Part shown: piece after piece, positions 1 through 6,427 of the stretch
Numbering within the stretch: the first letter of the stretch is position 1
Layout of the letters: every line of letters starts with the position of its first letter
NCBI GenBank assembly: GCA_964627805.1
Contig: CAZVLA010000035.1
Span: forward strand, 1 to 40,807
Reading direction: 5' to 3'
Source: CAZAMI01 sp964627805
GTDB lineage: Archaea; Thermoproteota; Thermoprotei_A; Sulfolobales; NBVN01
Length of the DNA stretch: 40,807 nt
Position numbers and translations under genes: made by a program
The notes under the pieces: generated by a model
Database searches by the model: none
Told to the model about the DNA's origin: nothing
The model's input: the letters and a program-made list of their open reading frames with translations, nothing else

Positions 1-1
1 G

Positions 2-832
2 GGTCCTGTAGGGTATGCAAGTCCTTTCGGTCTCGCATGGCGATGTCTCGCATCGTGGAGTGTGTCTATGGGTTTCTCGTGGGTAGCGCTTTCCGCCACC
101 CTCATAGCTGACCTAACCTCAAGTAGCCCTAAGGTAACAACTTACGACTGGCTAGCACTCATAGCATTCATAACTAATGTGCTGCTGCTATTCGGGAATG
201 TAATGCAGCGTATATACATGCCTCAGACAAAGGTCGTAGGACTCATTGAGGCCGGCATTGAGCCACCATACATCAAGCTAGTTAGGGGATGCAGTCCGTG
301 GGACACTACGTCAGTTGATAGGTGCATCGAGGACCTAGGGGGTAAGGTAGTGATTAACGTGCCGTCAAGCCTCAAGGAGTTCCTTGAGGCACTTAAGAAG
401 CGCGTAGGTACGTACACCTTAGCCTCAGCGCTACTAGCGCTGATAGATATGCTACCGAGCTACCGCAAGAGCTTAGCAGAGCTTAGGAGGGAGCAGAGGA
501 CATTAAAAGAAATGGCCCGTGAGTTCGTATCTGCTGAGTTTTGGAGATATATTGCGAGACCAACTATAGGGAAGATAGTGTTTTGGTCATTCCTGGTGCT
601 TATAGGGGTGGCGATAGGCTACTTCATAGGCTCGACTTGGGCAGTATCTACGACACCACCCCCCTGGTGGAATGCAACTCAAGCAGTAACCCATCACTCC
701 CTAACGCCTGCACCCCCACCAACCCTAACCACGAGACCAACAAGCCTGACCCCAGCACCCCCACCTACCTTAACGACAGCTACCCGTACTTCCCTAACCC
801 CAGCAACACCCCCACCCCCAACGGGTGGTTAG
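2..832 (+). CDS. Membrane protein with Thr/Pro-rich repeat tail, probably 5'-truncated by the window
   Basis: I do not recognise the family. The frame is open without a stop from base 2, so the gene may begin before the window; a GTG at 62 is the first usable internal start. Counted from that GTG, a hydrophobic segment lies near residues 30-47, a charged middle region follows at about 85-165, and a second strong membrane segment lies near residues 170-192. The C-terminus after it is a Thr/Pro/Ala-rich tail with three near-repeats (698-829), which could be exposed outside the cell and glycosylated; that is inference. The stop overlaps the start of the next membrane gene, so the two are probably co-transcribed. 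It lies in the integrated element, so a virion or plasmid membrane protein is possible. Confidence 0.6.
   Translation, partial: GPVGYASPFGLAWRCLASWSVSMGFSWVALSATLIADLTSSSPKVTTYDWLALIAFITNVLLLFGNVMQRIYMPQTKVVGLIEAGIEPPYIKLVRGCSPWDTTSVDRCIEDLGGKVVINVPSSLKEFLEALKKRVGTYTLASALLALIDMLPSYRKSLAELRREQRTLKEMAREFVSAEFWRYIARPTIGKIVFWSFLVLIGVAIGYFIGSTWAVSTTPPPWWNATQAVTHHSLTPAPPPTLTTRPTSLTPAPPPTLTTATRTSLTPATPPPPTGG
698..829 (+). repeat. Three tandem Thr/Pro-rich coding repeats
   Basis: Three in-frame units begin at 698, 743 and 791 (15, 16 and 13 codons). Each opens with Ser-Leu-Thr-Pro-Ala and continues with a run of prolines. The first two also share Thr-Leu-Thr-Thr. Codons differ between units, so the protein repeat is kept while the DNA has diverged. 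Such units are typical of extracellular stalks or linkers. Confidence 0.7.
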
Positions 833-1190
833 TGTGCTACATGAGGTAGTTAGGTGGGTACCTTGGGTAGTCTTCGCCTTCGGAATGTTCCTGACTTTCT
901 GCGTCATATTCATTAAGACAGAGTCATTCAGGAAGGGCCTTTTAGGTAGCTTATTCGTAGGTAAGACATTCGCAATTGTCTACTGGATAAGCGGCCTCGA
1001 CAGAACACTAATGACGCTGTATATCGTGAATAGGAGGTACCCCTGGGTCATTAAGGTAGTACACATAACAGCATGCGAGGTAGTGCTAGTAAGCTTCGCA
1101 GTGACAGCAGCTACACTCATTGCATGGCCACTAATAGCTAAGCACCTACCGAACCAAATCCGAAAAGCAATCGAGGAAATGCAGGGCTAA
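825..1190 (+). CDS. Small integral membrane protein of the integrated element
   Basis: The 121-residue product has no recognised family. It shows three likely membrane segments: near residues 12-30, near 40-60 and near 80-105. The last is followed by a short, charged C-terminus. The GTG start at 825 overlaps the stop of the preceding membrane gene, and a second GTG at 834 is also possible. The overlap suggests translational coupling and a shared role in the envelope of the virus or plasmid, but no function can be assigned from sequence. Confidence 0.6.
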   Translation: MVSVLHEVVRWVPWVVFAFGMFLTFCVIFIKTESFRKGLLGSLFVGKTFAIVYWISGLDRTLMTLYIVNRRYPWVIKVVHITACEVVLVSFAVTAATLIAWPLIAKHLPNQIRKAIEEMQG

Positions 1191-1314
1191 AATAAAAATA
1201 ATATTAGGTACTAAGTAACCGCAGACTCTGCTTCTGCTACTCAGGTCCTCAGTACCCTAGACTGCTACTTAGCTGCTACTAACAGTAAGCTAGTCAACTA
1301 AGAAAAACACGCAA

Positions 1315-1336
1315 GGTCCCTAGGACCTAAGGGACC
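1315..1336. repeat. Short inverted repeat GGTCC-3-GGACC followed by GGGACC
   Basis: GGTCC at 1315-1319 and GGACC at 1323-1327 form a perfect five-base inverted repeat around three bases, and a further GGGACC follows at 1331-1336. The arms could form an RNA hairpin after the upstream membrane genes, or be a protein binding site. It is in a gene-poor part of the element. Confidence 0.4.
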
Positions 1337-1410
1337 TAATCTTTAACACTACATTGATATTAAATGTACTAGGACACGCCTCTTATAGTAGCATCAGTAT
1401 CAAAGAACAA

Positions 1411-1536
1411 ATGAAGATTAGGTCACAAGAAACAACCACAGTAATACGGAAGGAGAACAGGAAGAAGTCTTACCACAACACGAAATACCACCACAAGAAA
1501 TACCGAGACATAATTAAGTATCTGTACCTTAAATAA
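1411..1536 (+). CDS. Doubtful small basic open frame
   Basis: A 41-residue frame begins with ATG at 1411; an in-frame TTG lies further upstream at 1354. The product is rich in Lys, Arg, Thr and His and ends in a Tyr-Leu-Tyr-Leu-Lys-like tail. No ribosome binding site or clear promoter precedes it, and composition in this A-rich stretch would give such a product by chance. It is listed only because viral elements often encode small basic proteins. Confidence 0.15.
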   Translation: MKIRSQETTTVIRKENRKKSYHNTKYHHKKYRDIIKYLYLK

Positions 1537-1608
1537 GAAAGAAACAAAAGATAAAGAGAAGGAGGTGTAAGAAATAGGGAGCCAAGTTACTATTTTAGTA
1601 TCTAAGGA

Positions 1609-1616
1609 ATATATAA
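1609..1616 (+). promoter_or_regulatory. TATA box for the winged-helix gene
   Basis: ATATATAA lies with its centre about 22 bases before the ATG at 1634 and 34 before an in-frame ATG at 1646. Transcription would therefore begin between or at these ATGs, giving a leaderless or nearly leaderless message as is common in crenarchaea. Confidence 0.5.
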
Positions 1617-1633
1617 CTAAAGGTAGGTTAGCG

Positions 1634-1891
1634 ATGGGACTAGATATGGTCACTATTTATAAGATACTTAGGTATGTAAGAGAGCATCCAGGCTGTAAAG
1701 TAACTGACCTCCCCCGGTCAATAGGTATTTCATCATCGACGGCTGTACGTTACATTGATGTGCTTCAGCAGCAAGAACTTATTGAGGTTAAGGGGAGGAA
1801 GCCTAAGCAGTTATTCCTTACGAAAAAAGGTTATGATGCTCTGTTTCTGTTCACGCAACTTGAGAGGGTATTAGGTCTAAGAATTGAGTAA
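1634..1891 (+). CDS. Winged-helix DNA-binding regulator
   Basis: The 85-residue product looks like a single winged helix-turn-helix domain. A first helix (about 5-16) precedes the turn around Cys-Lys-Val-Thr-Asp-Leu, and a recognition helix with Ser-Ser-Ser-Thr-Ala-Val-Arg-Tyr lies near 33-42. The wing follows at Ile-Glu-Val-Lys-Gly-Arg-Lys. A second ATG at residue 5 is an alternative start suggested by the TATA position. The gene converges on the integrase gene and their 3' ends overlap by 41 bases. A role in controlling the element, for example its integrase or copy number, is likely but inferred. MarR/ArsR-like folds share this pattern, so no closer family is claimed. Confidence 0.75.
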   Translation: MGLDMVTIYKILRYVREHPGCKVTDLPRSIGISSSTAVRYIDVLQQQELIEVKGRKPKQLFLTKKGYDALFLFTQLERVLGLRIE

Positions 1892-2837
1892 AGGCCTGCT
1901 CATACCTTTTAGCGATGTCTTTTATATGCCTTACATAATTCCTAACTTGAATTCTTGAGAGCCTACCTTGTAGTAAGTCCCTCTCGGCGTCATCAAGATA
2001 TCTGGCAGTTACTGCTATCCATGCTTTCCTAAGTATAGATGTTCTTATGCCGTAGTCTTCTCTAACGTTATCCACCCACCAAATTGACAGTTCAACAGGT
2101 AGCTCTTTGTTAAGTAACTCAAAGAGCTTTTCAGGCATTAGGGTTATGTAGGCTTTCTTCTTCTTTCTTGAGTAGTTAAGCTCAATGAGGTAAACACCAT
2201 TAAGCTTAATCTTCTTTAGCTGCTTCCACATCTTAAACATAAATGAAATTTCGGTACCCCTTAACCCTGTAAAGAATTGCGCTAGAACTGCTAACTTATA
2301 TACCTTAGATTTAGTATTAAGTATCTTTTTAACAGCATCAAGAGCTTGTTCAACTATATCCTTTGACTCACCCTCTCTAAACTCAAACTTAAGAATTTCC
2401 TCGGTAACCTCTATAGCTGGCTTATCTGGTAAGTGCTTTCTAAGCATCTTGGTATCAATAGGTAGGTTAATACCGTACATTATCTTTACAAAGTCACGGA
2501 GAGGTGTTATAGCCTCAAGAACAGCCCTAGCCTTCCTGTAACTCATCTTACTTAGTAGTGTTGGATTCATTATTACCTGAGGTATTAACCTAGCATTCCT
2601 TAGGATGAATGCTTGCCAATCAATCCTTGAGTACCTACCCCTCACATACTCCTTAAATTGCTCTGAGTTAACTACCTGCTCTATGAATCTTACCCACGCA
2701 GTAATGTTTATTGAAGTGTTAGACACGGGGGGAGTTACTACGTCTAACTGCTGTCTAACAGTGTCTAACAGGCTGTTAGACGGGTTGTTAGACGCCGTTA
2801 CTTTCGTCGGAGGTTCGAATCCTCCCCCCGGCGCCAC
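1851..2837 (-). CDS. int: Archaeal tyrosine integrase, SSV-type, starting in the attachment site
   Basis: The 328-residue product is a tyrosine recombinase of the archaeal SSV type. The catalytic domain shows the first conserved arginine in Gly-Leu-Arg-Gly-Thr-Glu (R193), a lysine-rich beta turn near 224-228, a second arginine region near R270, and a C-terminal Arg-Tyr-Glu with candidate nucleophile Y312. The GTG start and the first eleven residues are encoded by the complement of a tRNA 3' end, and stop codon TAA lies a few codons upstream. In SSV-type elements the attachment site lies inside the integrase gene, so integration separates a short N-terminal piece. This ORF is then the int(C) part, or a version that begins at the site. 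It would catalyse site-specific integration and excision. Confidence 0.88.
   Translation of the reverse strand: MAPGGGFEPPTKVTASNNPSNSLLDTVRQQLDVVTPPVSNTSINITAWVRFIEQVVNSEQFKEYVRGRYSRIDWQAFILRNARLIPQVIMNPTLLSKMSYRKARAVLEAITPLRDFVKIMYGINLPIDTKMLRKHLPDKPAIEVTEEILKFEFREGESKDIVEQALDAVKKILNTKSKVYKLAVLAQFFTGLRGTEISFMFKMWKQLKKIKLNGVYLIELNYSRKKKKAYITLMPEKLFELLNKELPVELSIWWVDNVREDYGIRTSILRKAWIAVTARYLDDAERDLLQGRLSRIQVRNYVRHIKDIAKRYEQAFTQFLDLIPSQVA
2718..2793. repeat. Cluster of six GTCTAAC heptamers beside the attachment site
   Basis: GTCTAAC occurs at 2742, 2753 and 2763 and its complement GTTAGAC at 2718, 2775 and 2787 (start positions). Neighbouring copies in each group are 10, 11 or 12 bases apart, close to one helical turn. 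The copies at 2763-2771 and 2773-2781 form a perfect nine-base inverted repeat around one base. The cluster is inside the 5' coding part of the integrase gene and ends 16 bases from the tRNA-derived T arm. It may be integrase arm-binding sites or an operator. Confidence 0.8.
2809..2836 (+). other. tRNA 3'-end fragment (T arm, acceptor strand, CCA): integration attachment site
   Basis: GGAGG (2809-2813), loop TTCGAAT (2814-2820) and CCTCC (2821-2825) make a perfect T arm. CCCCGGC (2826-2832), discriminator G (2833) and an encoded CCA (2834-2836) follow. The matching 5' acceptor strand GCCGGGG is absent upstream, so this is not a complete tRNA. An acceptor GCCGGGG with discriminator G fits archaeal tRNA-Ser best, from memory. 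Bases 2791-2808 could be part of a variable arm (GACG pairing with CGTC), which would agree with tRNA-Ser but is weak. Confidence 0.8.
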
Positions 2838-2895
2838 ACATAATTAAAGACCACTACTATCAACTTATACACGCCGTACATCCCTATATCAGTAG

Positions 2896-3964
2896 CTACT
2901 TACTTTTCTTTCTCTTCCATAGCCTCGGGTATATTCCCCTAGGCATTATTACTCTCTTAGTTTTGACGGCTATGCCCTTCTTAGCTTGTATGACTTCCTC
3001 AGTACTCATTACGGCCTCACCAACAGCTACTAACTCACCCTTAATGGTGAGTATAGCCACGGTATCGCCCTTTCTTATTCCTTCATGAATTAGTGATATC
3101 CCGGGTACTGCTAGGTCAGCACCATGCGTTAGTGCTTCCACAGCTCCGTCATTTATTACTACCTTAGGTAGGTGTGATATTCCGTACTCCATAGGTAGTA
3201 TTAAGGACCTTAACCTACTCTCATCATTTAACTCACGAGCCATGTAGAGAGCTTCTGAGAGTTCATGCATAGTTACTAAGGTCTCATCATCCTTGAAAGG
3301 ACCTGTACGTACCCTCCTTAACTCCCTCATATGAGCACCAACACCCAATACCTCACCCATATCATGTATGAGCTTCCTAACGTAGGTACCGTGCTCACAC
3401 CTAATCCTAAGTAGGACGAATGGGTACTTAATCTCAAGTAACTTAATCTCATAAACACGCTTAATCCTCAAGGACCTCTTAACAGACGACCTAACAGGTG
3501 GTCTCTGGTAGATCCTACCCGTGAACTCCCTAATAACCTCAAGTAACCTCTCCCTAGGTACCTCCCTATGAAGCTGCATTACAGCTACGTACTCCTTATC
3601 AGACAGCATCAAATAACCTATAATCTTAGTAGCGTCCTCCAACGCAACAGGTAAGACGCCGGACACCTTGGGGTATCCCCGCCCCCTAAAGGGGCTCTAG
3701 GGTACCCCCGTGCCCGGCCTTCCTAAGCCCTAACAACTTCTTAATCCATGCAACTACCTCATGACTAGTAGGTCCGGGCGGCTTATCTAAGTTAATTATA
3801 CCGAATCTCTTAAGCTCACTTAATGACCTTTGAGTAGGTAACTTACCGTACCTCTCATCAGTACTCGGCTCCTTAACAACTATGAACCTCCTCTCAATAC
3901 CTGCGAACTTATCTAGCTTTTGGATGAAGCTAATACCCTCCTTAGTTATGTCCAAACTAATCAC
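2896..3964 (-). CDS. cbf5: tRNA/rRNA pseudouridine synthase Cbf5 (two exons, intron 3675-3696)
   Basis: Cbf5 (TruB/dyskerin family) is the catalytic subunit of H/ACA guide RNPs that make pseudouridine in rRNA, and it also acts on tRNA. Exon 1 is 3964-3697 and exon 2 is 3674-2896; joined they give 1047 bases, or 348 residues plus stop, the usual archaeal length. Exon 1 carries an Asn-Leu-Asp-Lys-Pro-Pro-Gly-Pro segment and ends in Gly-His-Gly-Gly-Thr-Leu. Splicing restores the catalytic Gly-Thr-Leu-Asp-Pro motif. The C-terminal third is the PUA RNA-binding domain and ends in a basic tail. Without splicing, the exon 1 frame reaches TAG within the intron. The GTG at 3964 is taken as start. It is the last gene of the long ribosomal operon, 68 bases after eL14. 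Confidence 0.93.
3675..3696 (-). other. Archaeal bulge-helix-bulge intron in cbf5 mRNA (22 nt)
   Basis: On the minus strand the intron runs from AGCCCC to GGGGAT. Inside it GCCCC and GGGGC pair around the loop TTTAG. Flanking it, CCCT pairs with GGGG as a four-base central helix, leaving bulges AGA and ATA. Cutting between the second and third base of each bulge joins ...CTAG to ACCCCAAG..., giving Leu-Asp-Pro-Lys-Val. The outer helix (GGGGTA with TACCCC) competes with the ATA bulge, so the motif is a relaxed form. Introns at cbf5 are known in other crenarchaea and are cut by the tRNA splicing endonuclease. Confidence 0.88.
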
Positions 3965-4032
3965 CTAGATTGAAGTTTATTTAGAGTTAATTAATAGTGA
4001 TTACTTTACGAACTATTCAGTAAATAAAATAC

Positions 4033-4350
4033 TTAAGCAGGTTTTAATGCCTTAGCTTCTAGGAACTCCTTCCTAGTAATCCTTACTCTCTCCTTCATGA
4101 AGTCAGTAAGCCCAGCTTCCTCAATAGCCTTAAGTACCTCCTCATCACTAGCTCCCCTACTAATCTCTATCTTCTTATCAGTAGGTTCTAGGTGCTTAAT
4201 ATTAGCCCTCCTACGCTTAACGCCTGTTAATGACTTAGGCCCAGTTACTAGGACGAAGTTCTCATCTATTAAGTCAACTATTACGCACTTCCTACCTGCC
4301 TCCCTACCCAGCAACTTAACACATACCCTACCTATCTCGATAGCCGGCAT
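4033..4350 (-). CDS. rpl14e: Large-subunit ribosomal protein eL14
   Basis: The 105-residue product matches archaeal eL14: it opens with Pro-Ala-Ile-Glu-Ile-Gly-Arg-Val-Cys, has the KOW-like barrel segment Gly-Arg-Glu-Ala-Gly-Arg-Lys-Cys-Val-Ile-Val-Asp, and includes Thr-Gly-Pro-Lys-Ser-Leu-Thr-Gly-Val-Lys-Arg-Arg. The C-terminal third is helical and charged. Start ATG at 4350. It sits between cmk and cbf5, the standard order at the end of the archaeal spc-type operon, and is probably co-transcribed with both. Confidence 0.95.
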   Translation of the reverse strand: MPAIEIGRVCVKLLGREAGRKCVIVDLIDENFVLVTGPKSLTGVKRRRANIKHLEPTDKKIEISRGASDEEVLKAIEEAGLTDFMKERVRITRKEFLEAKALKPA

Positions 4351-4383
4351 TCACGTCACCAACTAAAGAAGTCGTAACGCTCT

Positions 4384-4968
4384 TTAAGCTTTTCTAGCTT
4401 CACGAAGTGACTTAACTATTAACTCAGCAGCCTCGCAAGCTAACTCAACCATCTCCTCAACACCGAACTTAGCAGTATTAATTACTAAGTCAGCTACCTC
4501 GTAGTTACTCACGTCAATACCGTAGAACTCGAGGAACCTCCTACGCTCGGACTCCTCACGCGTTACTACCTCCCTCCTAGCATCCTCGAGGGACTTACCG
4601 TCCCTAGAAGCTACCCTCTCAACTCTAACCTCCTGAGGAGCCACTACTAAAATCTTGAGATGCGCTAAGTCCCTAAGAACCCAGACTGAGATGTGACCAT
4701 CAACAACTACGCAGCCTCTCCTAGCCTCCTCCCTAGCCCTACCATCGATTAACTCATCAATGCTCCTATCCTTCTCAGCTATCCTAGACAGCTCCTCAAG
4801 ACTCAACCCCCTCTCCCTAGCTATCCCCCTAAAAATCATACCTAAAGACACGTACCTAAGCCCTAACTTCTCGGCTAGGGCCCTAGCCAATGTGGTCTTA
4901 CCGCTTCCTGGTAACCCACTAACAGCTACTACTAAACCTAACCTACAAGCCTCACTAACCAATACCAA
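4384..4968 (-). CDS. cmk: Cytidylate kinase (archaeal type)
   Basis: This kinase phosphorylates CMP and dCMP with ATP in pyrimidine nucleotide recycling. The 194-residue product has the P-loop Gly-Leu-Pro-Gly-Ser-Gly-Lys-Thr-Thr near residues 18-26 and the short-lid archaeal Cmk pattern, including Val-Val-Asp-Gly-His-Ile-Ser near 98-104 and Ser-Arg-Asp-Gly-Lys-Ser in the lid region. The start is a TTG at 4968, just after the eL34 stop at 4973, so the genes are tightly coupled; internal starts a few codons later cannot be ruled out. The neighbours eL34 and eL14 are its usual archaeal partners. Confidence 0.93.
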   Translation of the reverse strand: MVLVSEACRLGLVVAVSGLPGSGKTTLARALAEKLGLRYVSLGMIFRGIARERGLSLEELSRIAEKDRSIDELIDGRAREEARRGCVVVDGHISVWVLRDLAHLKILVVAPQEVRVERVASRDGKSLEDARREVVTREESERRRFLEFYGIDVSNYEVADLVINTAKFGVEEMVELACEAAELIVKSLREARKA

Positions 4969-4972
4969 CCCC

Positions 4973-5239
4973 TTAGGAACCCCTAACTGCTTGCTTAAGC
5001 ATTAATGACAGGCATGAAGGACACACAACACCTCCGAAGTACCTCTCCGGGCGCTTCTCGGTCCTAGCACCCCACCTAATTACGTCCTTATCCCTAGGTA
5101 CCCCACCTAAGGGCTTACCGCATATAGGGCACCTAGCTACGTAGGGCTTCCTCCTCCAGTAAAATACCCTAGACTCACCGCTAGGTACCCTCCTAACAAC
5201 ACGCTTAACAGACCTCGACCTATACGCAGGTCTTACCAT
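4973..5239 (-). CDS. rpl34e: Large-subunit ribosomal protein eL34
   Basis: The 88-residue product fits archaeal eL34: a very basic N-terminus with Arg-Ser-Arg-Ser-Val-Lys-Arg, then a zinc-binding pair Cys-Pro-Ile-Cys-Gly and Cys-Pro-Ser-Cys separated by about 35 residues. The segment Gly-Gly-Val-Pro-Arg-Asp between them is typical. The ATG at 5239 is preceded by a GGTGG-type ribosome binding site. It follows the DUF106 gene by about 60 bases and is followed at once by cmk. Confidence 0.95.
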   Translation of the reverse strand: MVRPAYRSRSVKRVVRRVPSGESRVFYWRRKPYVARCPICGKPLGGVPRDKDVIRWGARTEKRPERYFGGVVCPSCLSLMLKQAVRGS

Positions 5240-5299
5240 AACTCACCACCTCTGCCATGAGGATTAGTAGGGAGGGGTATTAAGCTTAATTCCTACGCA

Positions 5300-5773
5300 T
5301 CAATTACTAACTCTAAACTCCCTTAACTTACTCATCCCGGATACCTTACTATGTATTGGGTAGTAAGCAAGCACTATGACAAGGAAGAATACGGCGTCAT
5401 TAAGGTATCCATGATACGTTATGTAAGGTATACTAAACGGGGAGTTTATGTATGGAGGCACACCAAGTAAGGTAGCTACGGCGTTTGAGGCTAGCCTAGC
5501 AAGTATCATACCTATGAATATAGCTGCCCAAATAGTGAGTAGGTTAATTATCATGAAGTTACTGACCCTCCTCCTAAGTAAGGTGTACCTACCCCTTAAC
5601 GCCCTAATCCTCTTCTCCTTCTGATGTGATATGGTGGATAACTTCTTAACGACTTCATTAAGTTCCTTAAGAGTTAATTCTAAGTTAATTCTTCTCTCGT
5701 AGAGTCTAGCAAGTAGTGAGAAGGGGTAGAGTGAGGCTAGAGAGACGCATAAGTAGATAATGGATACAACCAA
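5300..5773 (-). CDS. DUF106 membrane protein (EMC3/TMCO1, YidC/Oxa1 superfamily)
   Basis: The 157-residue product is an archaeal DUF106 protein, placed by structure work in the Oxa1 superfamily of membrane insertases with YidC, EMC3 and TMCO1. Three membrane segments are visible: near residues 3-22, near 72-96, and near 126-142. A basic coiled-coil region between the first and second (about 25-68, with Lys-Glu-Lys-Arg-Ile-Arg-Ala-Leu-Arg) would face the ribosome in the cytosol. The start is TTG at 5773. Its place directly after secY and adkA supports a role in membrane protein insertion together with SecY; the enzyme-like detail is inference from the family. Confidence 0.85.
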   Translation of the reverse strand: MVVSIIYLCVSLASLYPFSLLARLYERRINLELTLKELNEVVKKLSTISHQKEKRIRALRGRYTLLRRRVSNFMIINLLTIWAAIFIGMILARLASNAVATLLGVPPYINSPFSIPYITYHGYLNDAVFFLVIVLAYYPIHSKVSGMSKLREFRVSN

Positions 5774-5782
5774 AAAGACACC

Positions 5783-6427
5783 TCAGATTTTCTCAATAAT
5801 CCTAACAACCTCCTCAGCAGCTTCCTCAGCCTTGCCCTCCCTATTAAGTACGGTAGCTACTGAAGCACCAACTAATACAGCACTAGATATAGCGAATGAC
5901 CTATTAAGCATTAGTAACTCCTTAACTAACTCAGGTTTAGCGTAATCAGCCCTATACCTAGTCTTATCCCTTAACTGCCTACTAACTATCTCCTCCGGTA
6001 ATGCCTCAACAATTATTATTGCGTGAGGTCTTAACTCCTCAATAACGTGCTTAGGTAATCCAGGCCACAACCCAGTTTCAGTCTTTATTATTGCGTGGGT
6101 ATCCACAATACCTATGAACTTACCCTCAGCCTTACTAGCTAGCTCCTCAAATACCTTCCTCATCTCCCTAGCAGCCCTAGCTTGAGCCTCTTGCTGGATC
6201 CTCAATGGTAACTTACGTATCTCGTCCCTATTCTTAACGTAGCCTCTACTCATTAAGTAGTTAAGCATGAAGTCACCAAAGTTAATAACCTTAACTCCGT
6301 AACCCTTCTCACTCAACTTCCTACTCGTTAAGTTAATTACTGTAGTCTTACCTACCCCGGGTAGACCGACCATTATTACTAACCTTAATTTATCATCACT
6401 ACTCAAGACCCCCACCTCACTCACCAC
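5783..6427 (-). CDS. adkA: Adenylate kinase, archaeal AdkA type
   Basis: AdkA interconverts ATP, ADP and AMP. The 214-residue product carries the archaeal P-loop Gly-Leu-Pro-Gly-Val-Gly-Lys-Thr-Thr near residues 21-29, followed by Asn-Phe-Gly-Asp-Phe-Met and Asp-Glu-Ile-Arg-Lys-Leu typical of this trimeric family. The segment Ile-Val-Asp-Thr-His-Ala is the Walker B-like strand, and Arg-Asp-Lys-Thr-Arg-Tyr-Arg-Ala-Asp lies in the lid. The start overlaps the 3' end of secY by 11 bases, showing translational coupling. The secY-adkA order is common to archaea and bacteria. Confidence 0.95.
   Translation of the reverse strand: MVSEVGVLSSDDKLRLVIMVGLPGVGKTTVINLTSRKLSEKGYGVKVINFGDFMLNYLMSRGYVKNRDEIRKLPLRIQQEAQARAAREMRKVFEELASKAEGKFIGIVDTHAIIKTETGLWPGLPKHVIEELRPHAIIIVEALPEEIVSRQLRDKTRYRADYAKPELVKELLMLNRSFAISSAVLVGASVATVLNREGKAEEAAEEVVRIIEKI

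Larger units (their letters stand above)
1191..1633. other. Mostly non-coding stretch inside the integrated element
   Basis: No convincing gene spans these 443 bases. The first half is rich in short GGTCC/GGACC and CTGCTACT-like words. The second half is A-rich and includes only a weak basic open frame at 1411-1536. A TATA-like box lies at its right end, just before the winged-helix gene. No tRNA, CRISPR or box C/D pattern was found. Confidence 0.5.
1..2836. mobile_element. Right end of an integrated virus or plasmid (left end outside window)
   Basis: The right boundary is a tRNA 3'-end fragment at 2809-2836 that lacks the rest of a tRNA. An archaeal tyrosine integrase gene starts inside it and reads leftwards. 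Further left are two membrane proteins, a winged-helix regulator and a poorly coding stretch, none resembling the housekeeping genes to the right. In SSV-type integration the element inserts into the 3' half of a tRNA gene, the intact tRNA is restored at one end, and a 3' fragment remains at the other. The plus-strand tRNA fragment lying to the right of the element predicts an intact tRNA beyond the left edge of the window. The type of element (virus, plasmid or relic) cannot be told from this end. Confidence 0.75.

Noticed and set aside
541..849. 102-residue open frame overlapping the first membrane gene
   Set aside because: It lies in another frame of a gene with clear membrane segments and repeats, and its product has no protein-like pattern.
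2718..2793. Small CRISPR array
   Set aside because: The repeats are only seven bases, occur in both orientations and have no spacer-sized gaps.
2736..2836. Complete tRNA gene
   Set aside because: Only the T arm and 3' acceptor strand are present; the complementary 5' acceptor strand GCCGGGG and a D arm are missing.
2896..3964. cbf5 as a frameshifted pseudogene or two separate genes
   Set aside because: The two parts join perfectly at a bulge-helix-bulge motif, giving a full-length 348-residue Cbf5 with the catalytic motif restored, so an intron explains the break.
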